Assembly: GCF_905209685.1 (NCBI RefSeq)
Contig: NZ_CAJLUB010000015.1
Location: 1 to 26,307 of the forward strand
Direction of reading: 5' to 3'
Source: an uncultured Veillonella sp.
Lineage (GTDB): Bacteria > Bacillota > Negativicutes > Veillonellales > Veillonellaceae
Length of the DNA: 26,307 nucleotides
Positions 8,993-15,528 of this stretch are shown piece after piece. Under the pieces are notes generated by a model. The model saw only the letters and a program-made list of their open reading frames with translations, ran no database searches and was not told where the DNA came from. The position numbers were made by a program, and so were the translations under genes. The number at the start of each line of letters is the position of its first letter. Position 1 is the stretch's first letter.

Positions 8993-9355
8993 ATGGCCTT
9001 TCAAGAGGTAATTGATGCAAAACAGCGCATCATACAAGAATTTGTACCCGGAAAGCAGGTTACGATAGCCCATGTTATTGCCAATCCTAAGCCAGATCTA
9101 TTTAGAAAAATGGGGCTCGAGGAAAAAGGTAGAAATGCCATTGGGATTCTTACCATAACACCTGGCGAAGGGACCATTATTGCAGCCGATATTGCAAGTA
9201 AATCCGGTGATATCGAAATCGGTTTCATCGATAGATTTTCGGGGGCACTTCTCATAACTGGTGATGTATCTGCTGTTGAATCTGCATTGCGCAGTGTAAT
9301 TGAAGGACTGCAACGCATATTAGGCTTTTTCCCAACGGATTTAACAAGATCCTAA
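8993..9355 (+). CDS. pduU: Shell protein PduU (circularly permuted BMC, PduU/EutS family)
   Basis: A 120-aa hexameric shell protein with a permuted BMC fold. Hallmarks are [21 protein letters not shown] near the N-terminus (the beta-barrel-forming segment), [12 protein letters not shown], and [22 protein letters not shown]. The [12 protein letters not shown] and ITGDVSAVE details are closer to PduU than to EutS. A strong GGAGGAGA at 8981-8988 precedes the ATG. It sits directly upstream of pduV, as in other pdu operons, where PduV is thought to attach to the outside of the shell through PduU. Confidence 0.93.
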   Translation: MAFQEVIDAKQRIIQEFVPGKQVTIAHVIANPKPDLFRKMGLEEKGRNAIGILTITPGEGTIIAADIASKSGDIEIGFIDRFSGALLITGDVSAVESALRSVIEGLQRILGFFPTDLTRS

Positions 9356-9368
9356 TGAAAGGGTAATT

Positions 9369-9809
9369 ATGAGTACCGAAAAGAAAGAAAAGCGTATCCT
9401 CCTAGTAGGCCGTAGCGGATGTGGGAAGACTACATTAGCCGATACGATTACGCATGGCTCGGCTACGTATCATAAGACACAAGCTATAACGCGGGTGGGA
9501 AACTTCATCGATACCCCTGGGGAATATATGGAAAATCCTAATTACTACCGAGGCATTATCTTGCACGCCTATGATGCGGATCTAGTGATTTTCATGATTC
9601 CCGCAGGTGATGAAACAACCATATTCCCACCAAGCTTTGGTAACTCCTTAAACCGCGAGGTTATCGGGGTTGTATCCAAGGTAGATACGGGAAAAGATGT
9701 GGAAGCGCCACGACGTAATCTCAAACTAGCGGGAGCCACTAAGATTTTTGAAATATCCGTTCACGACGAAGAGTCGTTAGAACATTTGTGTAACTACATA
9801 TACGGTTAG
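9369..9809 (+). CDS. pduV: PduV, EutP/PduV-family small GTPase-like protein
   Basis: A 146-aa P-loop protein of the EutP/PduV family. The Walker A motif GRSGCGKT is at 14-21, the G3-type DTPGEY at 48-53, and a SKVD at 103-106 occupies the place of the usual N/TKxD base-recognition motif. In Salmonella PduV is associated with the microcompartment surface and with microcompartment movement; the biochemical role is unclear. The gene lies 13 nt after pduU. No long shell-binding N-terminal extension is visible: the P-loop begins at residue 14. Confidence 0.9.
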   Translation: MSTEKKEKRILLVGRSGCGKTTLADTITHGSATYHKTQAITRVGNFIDTPGEYMENPNYYRGIILHAYDADLVIFMIPAGDETTIFPPSFGNSLNREVIGVVSKVDTGKDVEAPRRNLKLAGATKIFEISVHDEESLEHLCNYIYG

Positions 9810-9827
9810 TTGAAAGAAGGTTTTTCC

Positions 9828-10835
9828 ATGGACAAAGGTTTTGAAGAACAACTTAATCAATTTATTTTAAATAAGGCGATCATTCCAAAAAGCTTGGGTC
9901 TATGGGAACGATATTTCAAGAAAATGTGTCTTGCTTGGCAGGATATGAAACCTGAGATTCATGCTCAGCATATTATCTTTTCGGCAGATAATGGTATTTC
10001 CGTAGATGGTCTGATTGGTTATAACTATGAGATTACTCGTAAACAGTCTCAAAATATGATTGATGGTAAAAGTGCAGTTGCTAATTACTGTATCTTTAAC
10101 CATATCCCTTACGAAGTGGTAGATGTAGGCATTGCTTGTCCACAAGGTATTGGGGTGAATCGAAAGGTTGCTCAAGGCACAAAGAATATATTAGACGGTG
10201 CTGCTATGAGTGCTGAAGAATTTGACCTAGCGTACCAAGCGGGATATAACCGCGTTGTCTACTACGCAGAATCGGGTATCAATCTATTTTCCTTTGGTGA
10301 AATGGGTGTTGGTAATACCACAACTTCAGCAGCTGTCTTGAGTGGTCTTACAAAATTAGACCCACGGATAACCGTAGGTCCTGGATCTGGTCCTGATGAA
10401 GAGGCGTACATGAATCAAAAACGAGAATTTGTACGTACTGCACTATCTCATCATAAGGGACACTTAAACAGTCCAAAGGAGGTAATCAGCCGTGTAGGTG
10501 GCTTTGATATAGCCGCTATTACAGGTGCTATGGTAGCTTGTACGGACTTACATATCCCATTTGTTATCGATGGATATATAACAGCAGTTGCTATGGCTTG
10601 TGCTACGCAAATGAATGGAGACGCTCCATTATATGGCATTCCATCTCATTATTCTCGTGAGGTAGGGATGGCAGCAGCATTAGCCTATGCAAATATTCGT
10701 CTTGATGAAGTTCCAATCCATGGGCAAATGGCATTAGGTGAAGGGACTGGTGCAGTATTAATGGTACAACTACTTAAAACAGCACACTTTGCCTTTATGA
10801 ATATAGGCACTATGGTGGAACTATTAGAAAAATAA
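9828..10835 (+). CDS. cobT: CobT-like nicotinate-nucleotide:base phosphoribosyltransferase
   Basis: A 335-aa CobT-family enzyme. CobT activates the lower-ligand base of cobamides (classically dimethylbenzimidazole) by transferring phosphoribose from nicotinate mononucleotide. The family hallmark GEMGVGNTTT is at 157-166 and the catalytic Glu is in LGEGTGA (Glu 305). The N-terminal DxxxKPPGSLG region is altered to LNKAIIPKSLG, and the usual GRGTG loop reads GPGSG (184-188), so base specificity may differ from standard CobT. The start at ATG 9828 is set by GAAGG at 9816-9820; the upstream in-frame TTG at 9810 has no ribosome site. It lies between pduV and pduA, an uncommon place for cobT, and would supply cofactor for PduCDE. 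No encapsulation helix is seen. Confidence 0.9.
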   Translation: MDKGFEEQLNQFILNKAIIPKSLGLWERYFKKMCLAWQDMKPEIHAQHIIFSADNGISVDGLIGYNYEITRKQSQNMIDGKSAVANYCIFNHIPYEVVDVGIACPQGIGVNRKVAQGTKNILDGAAMSAEEFDLAYQAGYNRVVYYAESGINLFSFGEMGVGNTTTSAAVLSGLTKLDPRITVGPGSGPDEEAYMNQKREFVRTALSHHKGHLNSPKEVISRVGGFDIAAITGAMVACTDLHIPFVIDGYITAVAMACATQMNGDAPLYGIPSHYSREVGMAAALAYANIRLDEVPIHGQMALGEGTGAVLMVQLLKTAHFAFMNIGTMVELLEK

Positions 10836-10879
10836 ATTTGTAATCTTTGCTCTATGTTTTGTAAAAGGAGAGAAAACAG

Positions 10880-11161
10880 ATGACACAAGAAGCATTAGGT
10901 ATGGTGGAAACTAAGGGCCTAGTAGGCGCTATTGAAGCAGCTGATGCAATGCTTAAAGCAGCTAATGTAGAACTCGTAGGCAATGAAAAAATTGGCTCTG
11001 GTCTCGTTACTGTTATGGTTCGTGGTGATGTAGGTGCTGTAAAAGCTGCTGTAGACGCAGGTGCAGCTGCTGCAGAACGCGTAGGCATTGTTATCTCTAC
11101 TCATGTAATTCCAAGACCACATAAAGATGTAGAAGGTATTTTACCAACAAAGGGTGAATAA
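10880..11161 (+). CDS. pduA: Shell protein PduA (single-BMC hexamer)
   Basis: A 93-aa canonical BMC hexamer. It starts [20 protein letters not shown], has the pore-proximal [19 protein letters not shown] block and ends [15 protein letters not shown]. PduA-type pores in Salmonella admit propanediol. AAAGGAGAG precedes ATG 10880. A near-identical paralogue (PduJ) lies at 12899-13174; PduA is assigned here because it adjoins the long pduB, as in Salmonella pduAB. The labels PduA and PduJ could be exchanged on sequence grounds alone. Confidence 0.9.
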   Translation: MTQEALGMVETKGLVGAIEAADAMLKAANVELVGNEKIGSGLVTVMVRGDVGAVKAAVDAGAAAAERVGIVISTHVIPRPHKDVEGILPTKGE

Positions 11162-11163
11162 TT

Positions 11164-12006
11164 ATGGCCGATACTAAAAGTCTGGTAGACGAGATTTTAA
11201 AGCGCGTATTGATGCGTATCGATAGTGCTGATTTAAGCAAAACTTCAGGCGCCACTAGTAATGCATCATGTGCTTCGGCACCTGTAAGTTCACCTGCTGT
11301 AAGTCAACTACAAACTTCTATGATTACTGAACACATAGGTAGCACTACAACAGGCGATACAATTGGTCTCGTAATTGCCAATGTTGATAGTCAAGTATTG
11401 GAAGCTATGAAGCTCACTAAGTCATATCGATCCATCGGTATCTTAGGTTCACGTACAGGTGCAGGGCCGCAAATCATGGCCGCTGATGAAGCTGTAAAAG
11501 CAACGAATACCGAGATTGTTAGCATTGAACTTGCCCGTGATATGAAAGGTGGCGCCGGTTCTGGTTCCCTTATCATATTTGGTGGCGATGATGTATCTGA
11601 TGTAAGACGTTCTGTAGAAGTAGCATTGCGTGAATTAGAACGTACCTTCGGCGAAGTATATATGAACGAAGCTGGTCATGTGGAGGTTCAATATACAGCT
11701 CGCGCAGGAGAAGCATTAGTGACTGCCTTTGGAACACCAGAAGGTAAAGCCTTTGGCTTGATTGTTGGAGCCCCAGCAGCTATTGGTGTAGTTATGGCAG
11801 ATACAGCAGTTAAATCAGCTAATGTAGATGTAGTAGGCTATCGCTCCCCATCAAGTTCTGCTATGAGTAATGAAGTTATTTTACAAATCAGTGGTGATTC
11901 TGGCGCTGTTAAACAAGCTGTAAAAGCAGCACGTGATGTAGGATTAGCTTTACTAGAAACTATGGGAGATATACCTAAGAATAAAGGTAATGCTTACATT
12001 GTTTAA
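11164..12006 (+). CDS. pduB: Shell protein PduB, long form with N-terminal cargo-binding extension
   Basis: A 280-aa tandem-BMC trimer. Residues ~60-270 are nearly the same protein as the short PduB at 1254-1955. The first ~52 residues are extra: an amphipathic helix SLVDEILKRVLMRIDSADL followed by a Ser/Ala/Thr-rich linker. In Salmonella the equivalent PduB extension links enzyme cargo to the shell. The internal Met 53 (ATG 11320) has no purine-rich ribosome site upstream, so this gene probably makes only the long form, while the short form comes from the separate first gene. It lies 2 nt after pduA. Confidence 0.93.
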   Translation: MADTKSLVDEILKRVLMRIDSADLSKTSGATSNASCASAPVSSPAVSQLQTSMITEHIGSTTTGDTIGLVIANVDSQVLEAMKLTKSYRSIGILGSRTGAGPQIMAADEAVKATNTEIVSIELARDMKGGAGSGSLIIFGGDDVSDVRRSVEVALRELERTFGEVYMNEAGHVEVQYTARAGEALVTAFGTPEGKAFGLIVGAPAAIGVVMADTAVKSANVDVVGYRSPSSSAMSNEVILQISGDSGAVKQAVKAARDVGLALLETMGDIPKNKGNAYIV

Positions 12007-12081
12007 TGAATGTTGCTTCAAAGAGACATTCATTCATTACATATGATTGCGTCACTTTAGATGATACTTTCACAATGTGAA
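12006..12081 (+). promoter_or_regulatory. Two short hairpins in the 89-nt gap after long pduB
   Basis: ATGAATGT (12006-12013) pairs with ACATTCAT (12026-12033), an 8-bp stem that begins at the pduB stop and has no U-run after it. TTCAC-aat-GTGAA at 12069-12081 ends just before the AGGAGG ribosome site of the 59-aa gene. These could be mRNA processing or stability hairpins, or set the expression of the next gene. The role is inferred. Confidence 0.3.
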
Positions 12082-12095
12082 CAGGAGGATTCATA

Positions 12096-12275
12096 ATGGC
12101 AGAACTAAATGAACAAATGTTACGGGCTATCATTATGGACATTATGGATGAAGTAGGTATGCTCAAGGATGAGCCTGTTCAGGCGACACCGAAAGAAGAA
12201 CCTAAAACAGAATCTCAAGAACCAGAATTAAAAGATTTGATTCGTCAAATGTTAGTAGATATGCAACGTAGCTAA
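12096..12275 (+). CDS. 59-aa protein made of two encapsulation-peptide-like helices
   Basis: A small gene with ACAGGAGG ending 7 nt before ATG 12096 and a TAA at 12273. The N-terminal helix LNEQMLRAIIMDIMDEV matches the PduD targeting helix (11 of the first 22 residues identical by eye). The C-terminal helix ELKDLIRQMLVDMQRS resembles the PduE and PduP targeting helices. Residues ~25-43 between them are an acidic Pro/Glu/Lys linker. There is no catalytic or BMC domain. It sits between long pduB and the pduK-like gene, inside the shell block. The inferred role is a bivalent adaptor that bridges cargo to cargo or cargo to shell. It could instead be a remnant of a lost enzyme gene, but the clean ribosome site, intact frame and two-ended design argue against that. 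I do not recognise a named family. Confidence 0.82.
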   Translation: MAELNEQMLRAIIMDIMDEVGMLKDEPVQATPKEEPKTESQEPELKDLIRQMLVDMQRS

Positions 12276-12341
12276 CGTTATAGGAATGCATGAATCCTGT
12301 GTGCGAATCATCAACAGAAATAGACGTCGGGAGGTGGCATA

Positions 12342-12872
12342 GTGAAAGATTCACTAGGGTTACTAGAAGTAGCTGGTTTACTGGGGGCTATCACCGCATC
12401 AGATGCAATGGTTAAAGCTGCAAATGTACGGTTGATAGGCATAGAAAAGGCGAGGGGCCTTGGCTGGATGACAGTAAAGGTTGCCGGTGATGTAGCAGCT
12501 GTAGAAGCGGCTGTTCAGACCGGTGTGGCTCTTACAAAAGGGATGAACCTGTATGTAGCTCATAAAGTAATTCCACGGCCTGCAGAAGGCTTAGTAGAAT
12601 CCTTTAATGATGACTTTACAGATAAGCCAGCTAAAGTATCTGATGATACACAGTTAACTAAGGCGAGTGCTAGTGTTCAAGAAACTAAAGAAATTATAGA
12701 AACCGAACCAGTCAAAGCTGAAGTTACAACTTCTAAAACAGAGAAACCCAAATTAGATGAAAAGGTTGTTGAAGTATTAGATGAAATTGTATCTACCATC
12801 ATAGAACCGAAAAGTTCTAAGTCCACAGGTACAAAGAAAACAACACCAAAGAAAAACTCTAAAAAGAAATAA
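12342..12872 (+). CDS. pduK: PduK-like BMC shell protein with C-terminal helix and lysine-rich tail
   Basis: A 176-aa protein with a GTG start preceded by GGGAGGTGG. Residues 1-~90 are a single BMC domain (GLLEVAGLLGAITASDAM to HKVIPRP). It is more diverged than PduA/J: the usual [13 protein letters not shown] is GLGWMTVKVAGDV. Then comes a charged low-complexity linker (~95-135), a predicted amphipathic helix LDEKVVEVLDEIVSTII (~138-154) that resembles an encapsulation peptide, and a tail (158-176) with nine lysines. Salmonella PduK also has a C-terminal extension on a BMC domain, so the name follows architecture and position. The function of the tail is unknown. It lies directly after the 59-aa gene. 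Confidence 0.8.
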   Translation: MKDSLGLLEVAGLLGAITASDAMVKAANVRLIGIEKARGLGWMTVKVAGDVAAVEAAVQTGVALTKGMNLYVAHKVIPRPAEGLVESFNDDFTDKPAKVSDDTQLTKASASVQETKEIIETEPVKAEVTTSKTEKPKLDEKVVEVLDEIVSTIIEPKSSKSTGTKKTTPKKNSKKK

Positions 12873-12898
12873 AGTAGTAAATAATAAAGGAGATTATC

Positions 12899-13174
12899 AT
12901 GAATAACGCATTAGGCATGGTAGAAACAAAAGGTTTAGTAGGCGCAATTGAAGCAGCTGACGCAATGGTAAAAGCAGCTAACGTTACATTAGAAGGTACT
13001 GAAAAAATTGGTTCCGGTCTTGTAACTGTAATGGTTCGCGGTGATGTAGGCGCTGTAAAAGCAGCGGTTGATGCAGGCTGTGCAGCAGCACAAAAAGTAG
13101 GCGAAGTAGTATCTACTCATGTAATTCCACGCCCTCATAGCGACGTAGAATTAATCTTACCTAAGAAAGGATAA
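12899..13174 (+). CDS. pduJ: Shell protein PduJ (single-BMC hexamer)
   Basis: A 91-aa BMC hexamer, nearly identical to PduA at 10880-11161 through most of its length. It differs mainly in the middle ([11 protein letters not shown]), around residue 61 ([14 protein letters not shown]) and at the C-terminus. PduJ is typically the most abundant Pdu shell protein. AAAGGAG just upstream of ATG 12899 is strong. It lies between the pduK-like gene and pduL, the same neighbours pduJ has in Salmonella (K-J-L), which is the reason for choosing PduJ over PduA. Confidence 0.92.
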   Translation: MNNALGMVETKGLVGAIEAADAMVKAANVTLEGTEKIGSGLVTVMVRGDVGAVKAAVDAGCAAAQKVGEVVSTHVIPRPHSDVELILPKKG

Positions 13175-13180
13175 TAGCTT

Positions 13181-13801
13181 ATGGATCGGGAACAGATTCG
13201 TGCTATCGTACGAGAAGTGATCGAAGCCATGTTCGAATCGTCCATTCCCGTAGGTGTGAGCAATAGACATGTCCATCTATGTCAGGCGGACTGGGATGTA
13301 TTATTCCCAAATCAGGCTATTACTAAGAAAAGTGACTTAAAACAAACTGGAGAGTTTGCTTCAGAACAAACTGTTACTTTAGTGGGGCCTAAGGGGGTCA
13401 TTCAAAATGTCCGCGTACTAGGTCCTCTTAGAAAACAGTCACAAGTGGAGGTATCGTTGACCGATGCTCGTACATTAGGCATAAAGCCTCCTATTGTGCT
13501 ATCTGGTCATTTAGAATCAGCCGTAGAGATTACTCTATGTACTGAAAACGGGGAAATAACAAAACCTATTTGTATTGTTGCAAAGCGACATATTCACATG
13601 TCGCCGGATGATGCAAAACGGTTCCATGTAAACGACGGTGATAGCGTTAATGTCGAACTTCAAACGCCAGAACGCACCACTGTATTTGGTGATGTCATCG
13701 TTCGAGCCGTACCTGGTTTTGTCCTAGAACTCCATATTGATACAGATGAGGCCAATGCTGCCAATGTACAAGGTACAGTGATGGCGAGAATTGTACAGTA
13801 A
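13181..13801 (+). CDS. pduL: PduL phosphate propanoyltransferase
   Basis: Converts propionyl-CoA plus phosphate to propionyl-phosphate and CoA inside the compartment, recycling CoA for PduP. The 206-aa protein has the PduL metal-binding histidines in SNRHVHL (His 30, His 32) and AKRHIHMS (His 137, His 139), and the conserved C-terminal HIDTDEANAA (from His 185). Residues 2-18, DREQIRAIVREVIEAMF, form an amphipathic encapsulation helix. AAAGGA precedes ATG 13181, 6 nt after pduJ. A propionate kinase (PduW) to make ATP from the product is not in this window. Confidence 0.95.
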   Translation: MDREQIRAIVREVIEAMFESSIPVGVSNRHVHLCQADWDVLFPNQAITKKSDLKQTGEFASEQTVTLVGPKGVIQNVRVLGPLRKQSQVEVSLTDARTLGIKPPIVLSGHLESAVEITLCTENGEITKPICIVAKRHIHMSPDDAKRFHVNDGDSVNVELQTPERTTVFGDVIVRAVPGFVLELHIDTDEANAANVQGTVMARIVQ

Positions 13802-13814
13802 AGTAGGTGATACG

Positions 13815-14651
13815 ATGAAGGGTTTGAAAAAGGCCAATAATACTTTGCAAGAGTTCTCTGATCTCGTAGAGTCCAAACAAGTGAGCTCTCATAATCAAAA
13901 GAATTTGCGTGTAGGCATCGACCTTGGTACATCATCTATTGTCCTATCTGTAGTTAACGATAAAGGTAAACCTATATATGGCGCCTTTGAATACAATGAA
14001 TCTATTCGAGACGGCCTTGTAGTTGACTATGTGGGAGCTGTTACAATTACGCGAGCGTTAAAGGCTAAGGCAGAAGCAGCCTTAGGCACAGAACTTGTAT
14101 ATGCCGCAGCAGCTGTTCCACCTGGAACGATAGGCAAGAATAAAGATGTAGTAGGTCACGTTCTAGAAAGTGCCGGCTTTGAAGTAACTTGTATTCTAGA
14201 CGAACCTACTGCTGCTGCTAATGTACTAGGCATCACCGATGGCGCTGTTATCGACGTCGGTGGTGGTACTACAGGCATAAGCATTTTAAAGGATGGCCGC
14301 GTTGTATATACCGTGGATGAGCCGACAGGGGGTACCCATATGAACCTTGTTATTAGTGGTGCCTATGGGATTTCGATCCCGGAAGCGGAGGCTTATAAGC
14401 GGAATGAAGCCAATAAACGCGATGTATATGCAACAATACGGCCTGTTGTTGAAAAAATGGCAGCTATTTCTAAGCGTGCGTTACAAGAGGGTGGCTATGA
14501 AAAGGGGACTCCCATTGTTGTTGTAGGTGGTGCTTCTAATTTTGAGGAGTTCACAAAGACTTTCAGTCAATATATAGGTTTACCTGTTCATAAGCCACTG
14601 TATCCAGAATTTGTAACGCCCTTAGGGATTGCCATGGGAAGTGAGCATTAA
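13815..14651 (+). CDS. eutJ: EutJ-family Hsp70/actin-like ATPase
   Basis: A 278-aa actin/Hsp70-fold ATPase of the EutJ family, considered a chaperone or reactivase-like helper in microcompartment loci. The phosphate-1 loop GIDLGTSS is at 34-41, ILDEPTAAANVLGI lies near 127-141, and the phosphate-2 loop VIDVGGGTTGISIL near 143-156. VVVGGASNFEE is the adenosine-contacting segment. ATG 13815 with AAGTAGGTGA just upstream gives the usual EutJ length; the in-frame TTG at 13791 lies inside pduL and lacks a site. The gene normally belongs to ethanolamine loci but also occurs in some pdu loci. Confidence 0.88.
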   Translation: MKGLKKANNTLQEFSDLVESKQVSSHNQKNLRVGIDLGTSSIVLSVVNDKGKPIYGAFEYNESIRDGLVVDYVGAVTITRALKAKAEAALGTELVYAAAAVPPGTIGKNKDVVGHVLESAGFEVTCILDEPTAAANVLGITDGAVIDVGGGTTGISILKDGRVVYTVDEPTGGTHMNLVISGAYGISIPEAEAYKRNEANKRDVYATIRPVVEKMAAISKRALQEGGYEKGTPIVVVGGASNFEEFTKTFSQYIGLPVHKPLYPEFVTPLGIAMGSEH

Positions 14652-14652
14652 T

Positions 14653-15144
14653 ATGGATGCATTAGTTAAACTGGTGCTAGAACGCCTAGAAAAGCGCATG
14701 ACATCCACTGCTACTTTTATGGTCACAGAGTGCAATAGCTATGATGAGCATATATTGTTGCAGAACCAACTCATTTCTTTCGCTGGTATAGATTATGGTC
14801 ATATACGAGAGTTAATGCGCGATACATTGGTGCCTTGGGTTGCCTATTTACATCGTGCATTAGCGTATGACTGTGAGGTGACGATACACCTAGCAGTTCC
14901 TGTAACCTCGTTGATGAATCCATCAGTCATTCTAGATTGGCCTATCAATTTTCTAGATAAATTTGGTCGTCCTATATATGCCAGCCATCAAGGATGGATA
15001 ACGGCCTCTTTTGTAAGATCTTGTGAAAGTCAGTCTATTATCGTCATATATAGGGGACAACGGTTTACCATGGCTGCTCGAGATGAAATTGAGCGCTTAC
15101 ATATCACAATAATTGAAGGGAACGAGAAGTATGCAAGTCGGTAA
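14653..15144 (+). CDS. pduM: PduM microcompartment assembly protein
   Basis: A 163-aa protein matching PduM in length, position (before pduN) and general pattern. Salmonella PduM is needed for proper microcompartment structure; its biochemical role is unknown. The N-terminus DALVKLVLERLEKRM is an amphipathic helix like other Pdu targeting helices. It is followed by a mixed alpha/beta region with TIHLAVPVTSLMNPSVI and a C-terminal IIVIYRGQRFTMAARDEIE. ATG 14653, two bases after the eutJ stop, is preferred over the upstream in-frame ATG inside eutJ. The ribosome site (GGAAGTGAG) is weak, suggesting coupling to eutJ. Confidence 0.8.
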   Translation: MDALVKLVLERLEKRMTSTATFMVTECNSYDEHILLQNQLISFAGIDYGHIRELMRDTLVPWVAYLHRALAYDCEVTIHLAVPVTSLMNPSVILDWPINFLDKFGRPIYASHQGWITASFVRSCESQSIIVIYRGQRFTMAARDEIERLHITIIEGNEKYASR

Positions 15145-15397
15145 AGTAGTGGGTAGTATCGTATCTACTCAAAAGCATGAATCTCTAAAGGGAATGAAAC
15201 TGATGATGGTAGATATTCTCGATGGAGAACAAGGGTTGACGGGGCGCATAGAAATCGCCGTCGATACAGTATGTGCTGGTGAAGGTGAATATGTGCTTCT
15301 AACTCGAGGCTCATCGGCACGGCATATTTTCGAAGATGATAAAGGCACCGCAGTAGATTGTGCTATTGTGGGTATTATTGATAGTTTTGAAAAATAA
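15131..15397 (+). CDS. pduN: PduN vertex protein (EutN/CcmL pentamer family)
   Basis: An 88-aa EutN/CcmL-fold protein that forms pentamers capping shell vertices. Hallmarks are MQVGKVVGSIVSTQKHESLKG at the start, VDILDG, a central VDTVCAGEGEYVLLTRGSSAR loop and the C-terminal DCAIVGIIDSF. ATG 15131 is chosen because the fold begins there and GAAGGGAACGAGAAG lies upstream; the TTG at 15113 is less likely. The start overlaps the last 14 nt of pduM. It is the only vertex protein in the window. Confidence 0.94.
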   Translation: MQVGKVVGSIVSTQKHESLKGMKLMMVDILDGEQGLTGRIEIAVDTVCAGEGEYVLLTRGSSARHIFEDDKGTAVDCAIVGIIDSFEK

Positions 15398-15493
15398 TTG
15401 TATAGGAAATAGCTGGTGCCAGAGTTAAACCTAGTTATTGTGTCACATCATGAATGTATCCTTGATTGTGTACACCGTTAGTTGACATGGTCA

Positions 15494-15510
15494 TTGCATC
15501 AGCAATGCAA
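15494..15510 (+). promoter_or_regulatory. Small perfect inverted repeat just upstream of pduP
   Basis: TTGCAT-cagca-ATGCAA is a perfect 6-bp inverted repeat ending 7 nt before the pduP GGAGG (15518-15522). It lies in the 131-nt gap between pduN and pduP, the largest gap in the operon. A TTGACA at 15482-15487 sits just before it, but no -10 lies at a good distance. It may be a translation-modulating hairpin or an operator; function unknown. Confidence 0.3.
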
Positions 15511-15528
15511 CCTATATGGAGGTTCATG

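Noticed and set aside
15466..15528. A longer PduP with a ~20-residue N-terminal extension
   Set aside because: The GGAGG at 15518-15522 lies inside this stretch and points to ATG 15529, and the extension has no similarity to PduP targeting helices.
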